From contig DAPE01000011.1 in NCBI GenBank assembly GCA_002502045.1, forward strand, positions 1 to 64,000: DNA of 64,000 nt, read 5' to 3'. Position numbers and translations under genes: made by a program. Positions 16,889-24,318 of this stretch are shown in pieces (position 1 is the first letter of the stretch; each line of letters starts with the position of its first letter). The notes below the pieces were generated by a model that searched no databases, was not told where the DNA came from, and was given only the letters and a program-made list of their open reading frames with translations. This DNA comes from Candidatus Parvarchaeota archaeon UBA573 (GTDB lineage: Archaea; Nanobdellota; Nanobdellia; Parvarchaeales; Parvarchaeaceae).

Positions 16889-17557
16889 TCATTCCAGTTC
16901 TTTGAATTGAAGTACCTCCTTACTTATACCGGAAATCTTAAAATACCTCTTGCCATTATCAAGCTTTAAGTCTATTATAGCATCTGAAAGATTTTTTATA
17001 GTCTCTATAACATCGGGAGTATGCATCACAGTATCGACTGAAAATAAGGTTGTTACACCCGCTAATTTTGCTTTGCCACATATAAATTGAAGGAACCTAT
17101 AAACTGTTACAGGATTATTATACATAAGCAGATTAGAAAGATTATCAAATATGTTTATAACAGGCTTTGCATCTTTTATGAAATCACCATTTACAGTAGA
17201 TAATGAAACTGACAAACCTGTCAAATCTAATGGACCATTAAGTATCTTGGCATATGAATTATTGGTAGCACTGGGAGAATTAGTTCTACTAAAATCATCC
17301 AATATTTTAAAGCTATTGCCTAAGTAAGGGTTTATGTTTATACCTCTTGAATTAAATTCGCTTATTAACTCAGAATAGGATTTCGATGTTAGTGTATAAA
17401 CAATTGCAATCTTAGCTGAAAGGGCTGATTGAACCAATTTGTATAGGAATTGCTCTTTTCCAGATTCTTTATCTCCAAACAACGAATAGACTTTTCTGTA
17501 TTCTAAACCTCCGGTAAGTTCATCAAATGATTTAAATCCTGTTTGTATAGCTTCCAT
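16889..17557 (-). CDS. KaiC/RadA-like ATPase with altered Walker A
   Basis: The 222-residue protein starts in KaiC style, QTGFKSFDELTGGLEYRKVY, followed by the P-loop GDKESGKEQ at 28-36. In this loop the invariant S/T after GK is E35. A Walker B-like strand PVINIFDN lies near residue 135. The glutamate would clash with magnesium and nucleotide phosphate, so the protein may be an inactive scaffold or use nucleotide differently. It sits 33 bases upstream of the KaiC/GTPase fusion and one base downstream of the unknown gene. FlaH-type KaiC proteins work with archaeal pili, which fits the pilin-like gene upstream. Confidence 0.8.
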   Translation of the reverse strand: MEAIQTGFKSFDELTGGLEYRKVYSLFGDKESGKEQFLYKLVQSALSAKIAIVYTLTSKSYSELISEFNSRGININPYLGNSFKILDDFSRTNSPSATNNSYAKILNGPLDLTGLSVSLSTVNGDFIKDAKPVINIFDNLSNLLMYNNPVTVYRFLQFICGKAKLAGVTTLFSVDTVMHTPDVIETIKNLSDAIIDLKLDNGKRYFKISGISKEVLQFKELE

Positions 17558-17558
17558 T

Positions 17559-18170
17559 TTAAACCAACCTCACTTTTTTTGATTTTATGCCCATCGGAGA
17601 ACCATCGATTTTCATCAAAACATCAACTGTTAATTGGTCATCCTGTTTTGAAAAGTTTATCTCTTCGGTTAAAGATTCGTTTGCAGGCATGTTAATAAAT
17701 GGAAATAGATAATTTGATAAACTCTTAAAAAGTTCCTTTTTCCCGCTTTTTTTAAGCATTATAGAGACATTATCGCTCATGTCCTGTGTTTCAACTATCT
17801 TGAAATAATCCGTGTCTATTATCACATCTGTTATTGTATCATGTGGCAGGCCCTTTAAATCCTCAATTACAGGATCTATATTTTCATCGGGACCAAACTG
17901 CTTTGAGACAGATTTCTGCTGATTGCTCTCAATAAAATCAACAGTAAGCTTTACGGATTTCACTATGAAAAGCCGCATAAGTATATTATATATTTTATAT
18001 ATTTTTATATTTAGGGGATGCTGTGCCTTCAATTTTATTACTCCTTCTTTATATTCCAAGCTTATCAATGCTTTTTTATAAGCTATCAAACCGCTTATCT
18101 TAGAAAGAGGAGCATTTTCATCATAAAAGCTCTTTAATTCATTTACTGCGTCAAAAATATCAATTTCCAT
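17559..18170 (-). CDS. Hypothetical protein in KaiC/GTPase/LC7 cluster, 203 aa
   Basis: No family is recognised. The protein is soluble, with alternating strands and helices. One hydrophobic segment, IYKIYNILMRLFIVKSVKL (about residues 56-75), is probably a buried helix rather than a membrane span. The C-terminal half repeats short strands (VSIMLKKSGKKELFK, QLTVDVLMKI). It lies one base before the KaiC-like gene, so co-translation and physical association are likely. Useful as a marker gene when looking for the same cluster elsewhere. Confidence 0.65.
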   Translation of the reverse strand: MEIDIFDAVNELKSFYDENAPLSKISGLIAYKKALISLEYKEGVIKLKAQHPLNIKIYKIYNILMRLFIVKSVKLTVDFIESNQQKSVSKQFGPDENIDPVIEDLKGLPHDTITDVIIDTDYFKIVETQDMSDNVSIMLKKSGKKELFKSLSNYLFPFINMPANESLTEEINFSKQDDQLTVDVLMKIDGSPMGIKSKKVRLV

Positions 18171-18208
18171 GTTATATAATACATCTTAAAGAATTTAAAA
18201 TTGACATT

Positions 18209-18844
18209 TTAACCTGCGCATGCTCCTGTAGGTGAACTTGCAGGATCATAAAGTATTTTTTCATCTGGAGAGATAGAGATAGGGCCTCCAGAAACGGATT
18301 CAATTACCGCAACATAACCAGCACAGCCAGTGCTTTGATTAAACCAAAAAGAAACATTTTTTCCAGTCTGCATGGCTACATAGTTTCCCTGTAAATTTTT
18401 AGTATTTACCCAGTTGACGTATTGCTGATTGGTCATAACTATAAAATAAGTAGTTGCTGATGCATTGTATACCATGTGCACCTTAAAAGTATCAGGTATC
18501 GTTAAAAAAGAATATGAATTAAATGATAAGGAGGTAGGCTCATTCCAAACTGTTATTAAAGGGTTACCATCTAAGAAAGAAAAGGGTAATGCAGAAACAT
18601 TCTGGTTGTGTATCCCCAATGTAGAATTAGGATAATAAGACAGGATAGACCTATTTATTATTATATTAATCCCTTGATTTGGCAAACAGAATGGCCCTGA
18701 ACCATTTACTGCTAAAGTTTCATTTGAGAAATAGCATGAATTGAAAAGAATGACGTGCATCTTAAATCCATATAGTATTGCAATTAGTATAACTATAAGA
18801 AGGACACCCATCAAAATATTTGTTAGGATACTTCTTTTCTTCAT
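18209..18844 (-). CDS. Membrane-anchored extracellular protein, 211 aa
   Basis: A short basic N-terminus MKKRSILTN precedes one hydrophobic helix, ILMGVLLIVILIAILYGF. The remainder is rich in S, T, N, G and Y with many N-x-S/T sites, typical of an archaeal surface domain held by an N-terminal anchor. Cysteines occur in pairs, consistent with disulfides. No known fold is recognised. It lies between the pilin-like gene and the unknown cluster gene, with 49- and 38-base gaps on the same strand, so it may belong to the same transcript. Confidence 0.65.
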   Translation of the reverse strand: MKKRSILTNILMGVLLIVILIAILYGFKMHVILFNSCYFSNETLAVNGSGPFCLPNQGINIIINRSILSYYPNSTLGIHNQNVSALPFSFLDGNPLITVWNEPTSLSFNSYSFLTIPDTFKVHMVYNASATTYFIVMTNQQYVNWVNTKNLQGNYVAMQTGKNVSFWFNQSTGCAGYVAVIESVSGGPISISPDEKILYDPASSPTGACAG

Positions 18845-18893
18845 TTACTAAGAACAAAGTAATTAAATAAAAAGCTTTGTAATTGGAAACTAA

Positions 18894-19280
18894 TTATGGA
18901 CATTTAACATCTGCATTCGCATTATTAGGTGCGCCTAATGTAGATCCATTGTATAGTGTCACAGTAGTTGTATTATCAAGTGATGAAGGATTAGTATAGC
19001 ACCATAAAACTTTACCATTAGATTCTGTCATTGTTGAACTGCACCAGCCATAAGGAAAAGAACCTGATGAAGCAGCAGAAGAAGCCGTTGTTTGGCATTG
19101 TGCCTCAAAAGCGCTAATAGCACTACTACTCGTACTAGCACCGCCTCCTAAACCTTTAAACCCTCCTAACACAAATGTAACTAAGAGAACAAGTATAAGC
19201 AAGCCAATTGCGATAAGTATTATTGTATTAATCGGCAAACCCTGTGCTTTTTTGTTTGAGATCATATTTATATCTTTCAA
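18894..19280 (-). CDS. Type IV pilin-like protein, 128 aa
   Basis: The n-region MKDINMISNKKAQG is followed by LPINTIILIAIGLLILVLLV, a class III prepilin signal with an internal ATG as alternative start. The mature part is G/S/A/T-rich (FKGLGGGASTSSSA) with about four cysteines, as expected for a small exported pilin. It is the first gene on its strand before the KaiC/GTPase/LC7 set and is preceded by an A+T-rich gap, so the cluster promoter probably lies here. Confidence 0.7.
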   Translation of the reverse strand: MKDINMISNKKAQGLPINTIILIAIGLLILVLLVTFVLGGFKGLGGGASTSSSAISAFEAQCQTTASSAASSGSFPYGWCSSTMTESNGKVLWCYTNPSSLDNTTTVTLYNGSTLGAPNNANADVKCP

Positions 19281-19382
19281 TTAATACTATTTAAACCTTT
19301 TCGTTTTTAAGAAGATTTAAAAATCTAATTTAAACTAAAATTAAAGATTTATTAATACAAACCGCTATAAAATACAATTTAT

Positions 19383-19655
19383 ATGTATTTGAGTAGACTT
19401 GTTATAGATGCAGTAAAGCCAATAGGGGAATATACGATAATAGACCTAGCTAATGATATCGCAAGATATGTAAAAAATGGTGACGTTTTTATTAAAGTTG
19501 TAGAGGTTGATATTCATACTGAAGGATTAAAAGTAGTTATTGAAGGCTCGAAAATAAACTTTGACGGGATACAAAAGGCCTTAAAAGACAGAGGCACCGT
19601 TATAAACAGTTTAGATGAAGCGACAGTAAGTTCTAATGGAAAGAGCAAAAAGTAG
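19383..19655 (+). CDS. DUF211 family protein
   Basis: The 90-residue protein matches the archaeal DUF211 pattern: LSRLVIDAVKP, VVEVDIHTEGLKVVIEG, then FDGIQKALKDRGTVINSLDE. The fold is a ferredoxin-like beta-alpha-beta unit that forms rings in a solved archaeal member, but the role is unknown. The C-terminus overlaps the VIT-like membrane protein gene by 20 bases, so the two are translated together and may cooperate, for example in metal handling. That link is inference. Confidence 0.85.
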   Translation: MYLSRLVIDAVKPIGEYTIIDLANDIARYVKNGDVFIKVVEVDIHTEGLKVVIEGSKINFDGIQKALKDRGTVINSLDEATVSSNGKSKK

Positions 19656-20187
19656 ATATACCATACTAGGTTTAAGTGACGGTCTTTTCCTAGGATTAGG
19701 TATATCACTGGGAATTTCTGTATTCCATAGCTACCAATTAACGTTTACATCCATTCTATTGGTCGGTATAAGTGGTTCCTTGTCTAATTTCTTCTCGACA
19801 TATAATGCTGAGAATTTTATGTTGGGACAACAACTAAAAGAGTATAAACATGTTCTATTCGCAAAGGAATATGACCCTAAAAAGATGACTAAACTAAAAA
19901 AAGCTAAAAATATTAAGTATGCAGAAATTAGCTTTTTAGCTACATTAATAGGTAGTATTATAGTTCTTTTTCCTTACCTGCTTTATTATGCTATAGCTTT
20001 AAAAGAGGGCATTACTACGAGCATTATATCACTTTTATTAAGTCTATTTGTTCTAGCTGTAATAGGAAGTTATTCCCAAGAAGAAAAATTCAAAAAAATA
20101 AAAGAAGGGCTAAAAACCGCGGGCATTGGGTTACTTATCGCGGCGATAAGTGCTTTATTGGGAGTATTAATAAACATTTTTATTTAG
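19636..20187 (+). CDS. VIT1/CCC1-like membrane protein
   Basis: The 183-residue protein has about five hydrophobic helices. The first pair resembles the VIT/CCC1 iron-manganese transporter core: LGLSDGLFLGLGISLGISV, then GISGSLSNFFSTYNAENF in place of GISGAISMAVGEY. A charged cytoplasmic loop, KEYDPKKMTKLKKAKN, lies between helices two and three. It overlaps DUF211 by 20 bases upstream and converges on the nucleotidyltransferase gene with an eight-base overlap. Metal substrate is unproven. Confidence 0.65.
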   Translation: MERAKSRYTILGLSDGLFLGLGISLGISVFHSYQLTFTSILLVGISGSLSNFFSTYNAENFMLGQQLKEYKHVLFAKEYDPKKMTKLKKAKNIKYAEISFLATLIGSIIVLFPYLLYYAIALKEGITTSIISLLLSLFVLAVIGSYSQEEKFKKIKEGLKTAGIGLLIAAISALLGVLINIFI

Positions 20188-20962
20188 ACTTTGCAATATC
20201 TGCCATCTTTGAATTAAAATCTAACCCTTTTGATATTATCTCTTGTGCTTTTTCCCCGCTTATATCTATTTTTTCACCATGAAATATCCTTTTTCCAAGT
20301 GTAAATATCTCATTAAAATCTTCTATTTGCTTCTTTTTTATAAGCCCTCTTTCTTCCAGCTTTAAAAGCATTTCTGGTATTACTTCCGGAGAAGGAGGAA
20401 TGTCACCTTGCCGCATTATGGCTGATTGAGCAGAATTTACAACGGCCCAGTACATGTCTGTTATAACTGAAGCCAGCTTAAGTTTTGCAGAATTTGAGTA
20501 TAATTCGCTCCTAGTTAATGATGCATAAATTGACTCTTCTGTTGGTTTTATCTCGCCCATATTAAGCAGTGCTTGCAGAGGTTCAAAATAACCTGTATCT
20601 ATCAAAGGAACCCCATACTTAAGAACATTAATAGAAACTGGATCAGCAGCAATTACACCGCGCCAAAAAGCTGTTAAAGTCACAAAATTAAGATGCAATT
20701 TTACTTTGCTCTCTTTTACCAATTTGTCAACATCGGAAAATATCAAGGATTGCACATTTTCATCAAGTTTATTCAAAACATCATCCATCACAATCATTAT
20801 GTCTATATCGCTATCTTCTGTTTCCTTGCCTTTACTGTAAGAACCAAACAAAACGATTGTTTTCATCACTTTTGGATATTTTTCAAATATCTCTTTTGCG
20901 AACTTATATGCCGCGTCATACCCTCTCAGTTCTAAATGCCCTTTTTCGTTATTTTCTTCCAT
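20180..20962 (-). CDS. Nucleotidyltransferase with C-terminal HEPN-like helical domain
   Basis: The 260 residues hold a minimal nucleotidyltransferase domain (about 20-130) with FGSYSKGKETEDSDIDIMIV: GS, then the two aspartates of DID. A helical C-terminal part (150-250) resembles HEPN-like domains, though the R-x4-6-H RNase motif is not clear. Separate MNT and HEPN proteins form toxin-antitoxin pairs; fused ones may act as nucleotide-transferring modifiers. It lies four bases downstream of the TIM-barrel gene on the same strand. Confidence 0.7.
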   Translation of the reverse strand: MEENNEKGHLELRGYDAAYKFAKEIFEKYPKVMKTIVLFGSYSKGKETEDSDIDIMIVMDDVLNKLDENVQSLIFSDVDKLVKESKVKLHLNFVTLTAFWRGVIAADPVSINVLKYGVPLIDTGYFEPLQALLNMGEIKPTEESIYASLTRSELYSNSAKLKLASVITDMYWAVVNSAQSAIMRQGDIPPSPEVIPEMLLKLEERGLIKKKQIEDFNEIFTLGKRIFHGEKIDISGEKAQEIISKGLDFNSKMADIAKSK

Positions 20963-20966
20963 AATA

Positions 20967-22691
20967 TCAGTATGCTCCAGGGAACCTTGAATTTCCCTTA
21001 TCAGTCATATAACCTCCACCTACAACTGGAAATAATTCTCCAAATCCGTTATAAGAGAAGAAATCGTCTTTAAGTCCTAAATCAGAGTAAGAGGAAAAAT
21101 CTCCGATTATAGATGAATAAGGCTGTGCAAAGTAAGCTGGCATTGATACATAAGGCAGATTACCATACAATGGTGCGCCCATATATTGAAGTGATTGAAT
21201 CGTTCCGCTTTCTAAGCCACCTAAACCTCCAAAAACCTCCATTATAGCAGGAACATCTAATCCCTTATCCATCATGGCATCATAAACCTCTTTTATAGGC
21301 GCATTTCCTTGCCCTAAAGGAAGATGACTATCTCTATTTCCCATATTATCATTTAAGTGATACCTTTTTAAATAATCTCCCGCTGACTTGGCCATCTCTA
21401 CAATGTCTTTATCTGAGTAAGGCTGTCCAGTCTGAGGATTTAGGTAGGATTTAAAGACATTTATGTGCCCTATATCTAGATTTATTCCTATTAGGTTGCT
21501 ACTTATGCGCTCTGCTTCTCTAAGAGATAAATGCTTTTTTTCTTGAAGCTCTCTTGCAAATTCCTCTCTTGCTATCTTTACTGCTGCAGCAGTATCTTTA
21601 GGATTACTTAATGACATTTCTGGCGACATAGGATTTTCGACAAGTATCATTGGTTTTGATTGAGTATTATTATATGAAAACATGGCAGCCTTTACTATTC
21701 CTTTAGCTGCAATTTCTGGGGCCTTTTGATCATACGGTACAAATCTACTATTAACATTCTTTTCTTCTATATCAAGCTCTGCGTATTTCTCCTTTAGAGT
21801 TTTAATCATTTTTTCTATGTTTCCAAGTTCTGTCTGTGCGCTCTCTAACTCTGATTTGTCAGATCTCGCTTTTGCAGCGCTTAATCTAGACAAATAATCA
21901 ACTTTTTGATATTCGAGATTCCGTAGACTTAAATTTAAATTTGCCCTTTCTTGATTAAACTGCTGTAAATTTTTTTCCTTCAAGAATTCAAAAGACCCCT
22001 CAGGATTTAACACAACCTTCCCATCTTCAGATATAAAGCCAAGTCTTCTATTGTTTTTGTTCCCGGCTAGTAACTTAGAATAAAGCTCTTCCCCGTAGAT
22101 TGACTTAAATTTTTGTTCGGCAGTAGTTTTTATATCCCCAGAGCCATTCATGCTTTTAGCATCGATTCCTAGGTCAATTTCCTGACTTTGTGTCTGCAAG
22201 ATTTTATCTTCCTTCTGGTCATAGATAGTATAAACTAAGTTTTTATCCGGGTCAGAGAAATTATCTGATGATGCATGGAATATAACTGGCATATTTTCTC
22301 TCCCCATTTTTTTACTTATATCATCAGCAAATTGTAAAGCAGTACCTATCTCTTTCTCAACTAAGTGTTCATAACCATCTTCTTTCTTTCCAGATTGAGG
22401 ATTAATACCTGAAAAATTTATGGCCCAGGGTGCATGTACACTCAGATCAACATCATTTGTCTTTGCAAGGTTGGCTATTGCTTCTCTTTCTGTCTTGCCT
22501 ATAGTATCAGCGGCATTGCCCTGCTCGCCTCCAAGCCCATAAACACTTGCTATATCTACTTCTACCATTCTAGCACCGCTTCTAAGAACTTTGGAAAACT
22601 CCTCTAGCTGGTTCCTTTCACCAATCGAAACCCCAAATTTGACTTTATTAAAGGGGTCATTAAACCTGTTATTCAAAGTATACTCTGTCAT
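20967..22691 (-). CDS. Xylose isomerase-like TIM-barrel protein with coiled-coil insertion
   Basis: The 574-residue protein belongs to the sugar isomerase/AP endonuclease 2 barrel superfamily. Early strands include GVSIGE and VDLSVHAPW. Late strands carry metal-site style residues: NLDIGHINVF, YHLNDNMGNRDSHLPLG and PAIMEVFGG. About residues 240-310 interrupt the barrel with a coiled coil rich in E, K, L and Q (ANLNLSLRNLEYQKVDYLSR onward), which is unusual. The tail (about 510-574) is rich in G, Y, F, S and P. The reaction is unknown. Endonuclease IV itself is about half this length. Confidence 0.75.
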   Translation of the reverse strand: MTEYTLNNRFNDPFNKVKFGVSIGERNQLEEFSKVLRSGARMVEVDIASVYGLGGEQGNAADTIGKTEREAIANLAKTNDVDLSVHAPWAINFSGINPQSGKKEDGYEHLVEKEIGTALQFADDISKKMGRENMPVIFHASSDNFSDPDKNLVYTIYDQKEDKILQTQSQEIDLGIDAKSMNGSGDIKTTAEQKFKSIYGEELYSKLLAGNKNNRRLGFISEDGKVVLNPEGSFEFLKEKNLQQFNQERANLNLSLRNLEYQKVDYLSRLSAAKARSDKSELESAQTELGNIEKMIKTLKEKYAELDIEEKNVNSRFVPYDQKAPEIAAKGIVKAAMFSYNNTQSKPMILVENPMSPEMSLSNPKDTAAAVKIAREEFARELQEKKHLSLREAERISSNLIGINLDIGHINVFKSYLNPQTGQPYSDKDIVEMAKSAGDYLKRYHLNDNMGNRDSHLPLGQGNAPIKEVYDAMMDKGLDVPAIMEVFGGLGGLESGTIQSLQYMGAPLYGNLPYVSMPAYFAQPYSSIIGDFSSYSDLGLKDDFFSYNGFGELFPVVGGGYMTDKGNSRFPGAY

Positions 22692-22746
22692 AATCTAATA
22701 TGAATCGCTATAAGATAAATGCTTTTTTATTGTTATTACTGATAGG

Positions 22747-23298
22747 TCAGCTAATATTGTAAACTGACTTAGATATTATAGAAGCTAACAAAGCAGTATT
22801 ATTATTTCCTAAAATTATGTAACTACCACTCTTTAATTTTAGTATTACATCTGTGTTGTTATCAGATACAACGTAAGCTTTGGCATTGTTACTAAGCAAA
22901 AATCCGCCTGCATTTAAATTACCTATGCTTGTACCGTCGGTTCTTACAGACAAAGTAACATTCCCATTTACAATATTGCCAACATATGCGGATTCAATTT
23001 TGTCAGAAGTTATATTAATACTGCCGCCAGCTATACTGGGGCCGGATACGGATATGTAACCTGTACCTATTTTAACTGTATATGGTACATTTAACACTAT
23101 GAAAAGTATTATACCTATAATAATAACTGTAGCTCCTATTGCGATTGTAATGTAAAAAGTGTTCTTAATGCCTTGGGTATTCTCATTTTTTCCCTTAGTA
23201 AAAATAGCAAGAAGAATGACAATTAAACCTATTATTATTGGTAAAAGCAATAGGAAATTAAAACTCCCAGATGAAACCGCAAAACTGTATACCATCAT
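22747..23298 (-). CDS. Two-helix membrane protein with PH-like C-terminal domain
   Basis: The protein has 183 residues. Two membrane helices (about 15-33 and 47-70) are followed by a beta-rich domain with YISVSGPSI, IESAYVGNI, GNLNAGGFLL and a closing strand-helix pair, VILKLKSGSYIILGNNNTAL. This strand order and the G-x-GGF step resemble bacterial PH-like domains of the PF10882 type. The start overlaps the zinc-ribbon membrane protein gene by four bases, so the two are coupled. No function can be assigned. Confidence 0.6.
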   Translation of the reverse strand: MMVYSFAVSSGSFNFLLLLPIIIGLIVILLAIFTKGKNENTQGIKNTFYITIAIGATVIIIGIILFIVLNVPYTVKIGTGYISVSGPSIAGGSINITSDKIESAYVGNIVNGNVTLSVRTDGTSIGNLNAGGFLLSNNAKAYVVSDNNTDVILKLKSGSYIILGNNNTALLASIISKSVYNIS

Positions 23299-23705
23299 TT
23301 ACTCACATTTTTTGTTCCTTTATTTTTTGGATCTATACTCATTATTAAATATATTAAATACCCGAATACCCAAACTACCCCTAAAAAAATCAGGACAAAG
23401 AGGATATAAATATATTGCGGGAAAATAAAAAAAGACAAGTTCCCTAATGCTATAAGAAGAAAGGTTGGCAAAAGCATTAATGCCCAAACCCTTGCACCAA
23501 TTCCAAGTTCTGAGCTGTCTCCATATGTTTTTAATGATTTATCCAGTCCTTTATTGCTTAAATCGAATTTTTGCAGGGTTTTACAATTCGGACAGCGAAA
23601 TATCCTTTTATTTCCTAGCCTAATTGAATGGTATGAAACTCCCAGTATATACTCATAATTAAACCTATAATTGCATTTATAACAGCTGCAGACTGAAGTT
23701 ACCAT
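23295..23705 (-). CDS. Zinc-ribbon membrane protein, 136 aa
   Basis: The N-terminal ribbon has cysteines in CSCYKC and RCPNCKTLQKF, able to bind one zinc. Two membrane helices follow (about 74-93 and 98-122), and the protein ends with a short lysine-rich cytoplasmic tail. It is translationally coupled to the PH-like membrane protein by a four-base overlap. Such cytoplasmic ribbons on membrane anchors often bind proteins or nucleic acid, but the role here is unknown. Confidence 0.6.
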   Translation of the reverse strand: MVTSVCSCYKCNYRFNYEYILGVSYHSIRLGNKRIFRCPNCKTLQKFDLSNKGLDKSLKTYGDSSELGIGARVWALMLLPTFLLIALGNLSFFIFPQYIYILFVLIFLGVVWVFGYLIYLIMSIDPKNKGTKNVSK

Positions 23706-23748
23706 AATTTTTAATAAGGGTATTTTTTAATATATATGATTTTCTTTA

Positions 23749-24222
23749 TTAATTACCAAACAACCTAACATGCTCTTTCATCATGCATCTGTTGAAAATT
23801 ACAGTTATTCCTTTGCTTTCCGCAAGTTTTTTAGCTTCATCATTTGAAATTCCCTCCTGCATCCATATTACTTTTGGACTCTTGCTTATTGCAGCTTGGA
23901 CTACTGGCAAGACCTTATCAGACGGCCTAAAGATATCAACTATATCCACTCTTCCAGGAACATCTGAGACTGAAGAATAGGACTTTTTATTTAATATCAA
24001 ATCTGCATTGGGGTTAACAGGAGTTACATCATATCCCTTGCTTATTAGATATTTTGGTATATCATGACTTTCTTTTCCTTCTTCCCTTGACATTCCTACG
24101 ACTGCTACCTTTTTGTATTTTGATAGAATATCTTTTATTTCGCCATCACTATGCTGGTCTTTTGGCATTTTAAGTATATTTTCATGTTCCTCAATTGAAC
24201 ATTCTGGATTATTATCTTTCAT
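23749..24222 (-). CDS. CoA-binding domain protein (YccU-like)
   Basis: The 157-residue Rossmann protein is a stand-alone CoA-binding domain: KVAVVGMSREEGKESHDIPKYL, then GYDVTPVNPNA, VDIVDIFRP, VIWMQEGISNDEAKKLAES and FNRCMMKEH. This set matches the YccU/PF13380 family, which relates to the CoA-binding part of succinyl-CoA synthetase. An extra charged stretch of about 30 residues precedes the fold. It is divergent from the ABCE1 gene, with about 96 bases between the starts that must hold both promoters. Confidence 0.88.
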   Translation of the reverse strand: MKDNNPECSIEEHENILKMPKDQHSDGEIKDILSKYKKVAVVGMSREEGKESHDIPKYLISKGYDVTPVNPNADLILNKKSYSSVSDVPGRVDIVDIFRPSDKVLPVVQAAISKSPKVIWMQEGISNDEAKKLAESKGITVIFNRCMMKEHVRLFGN

Positions 24223-24318
24223 ATAATATGTATGGTATTATAACTATAAAAACCAGTAGATTTTATAACTATATTAAAGTATGAAGTTATTTATCTATAT
24301 GGGTATAATATCAAGAAA

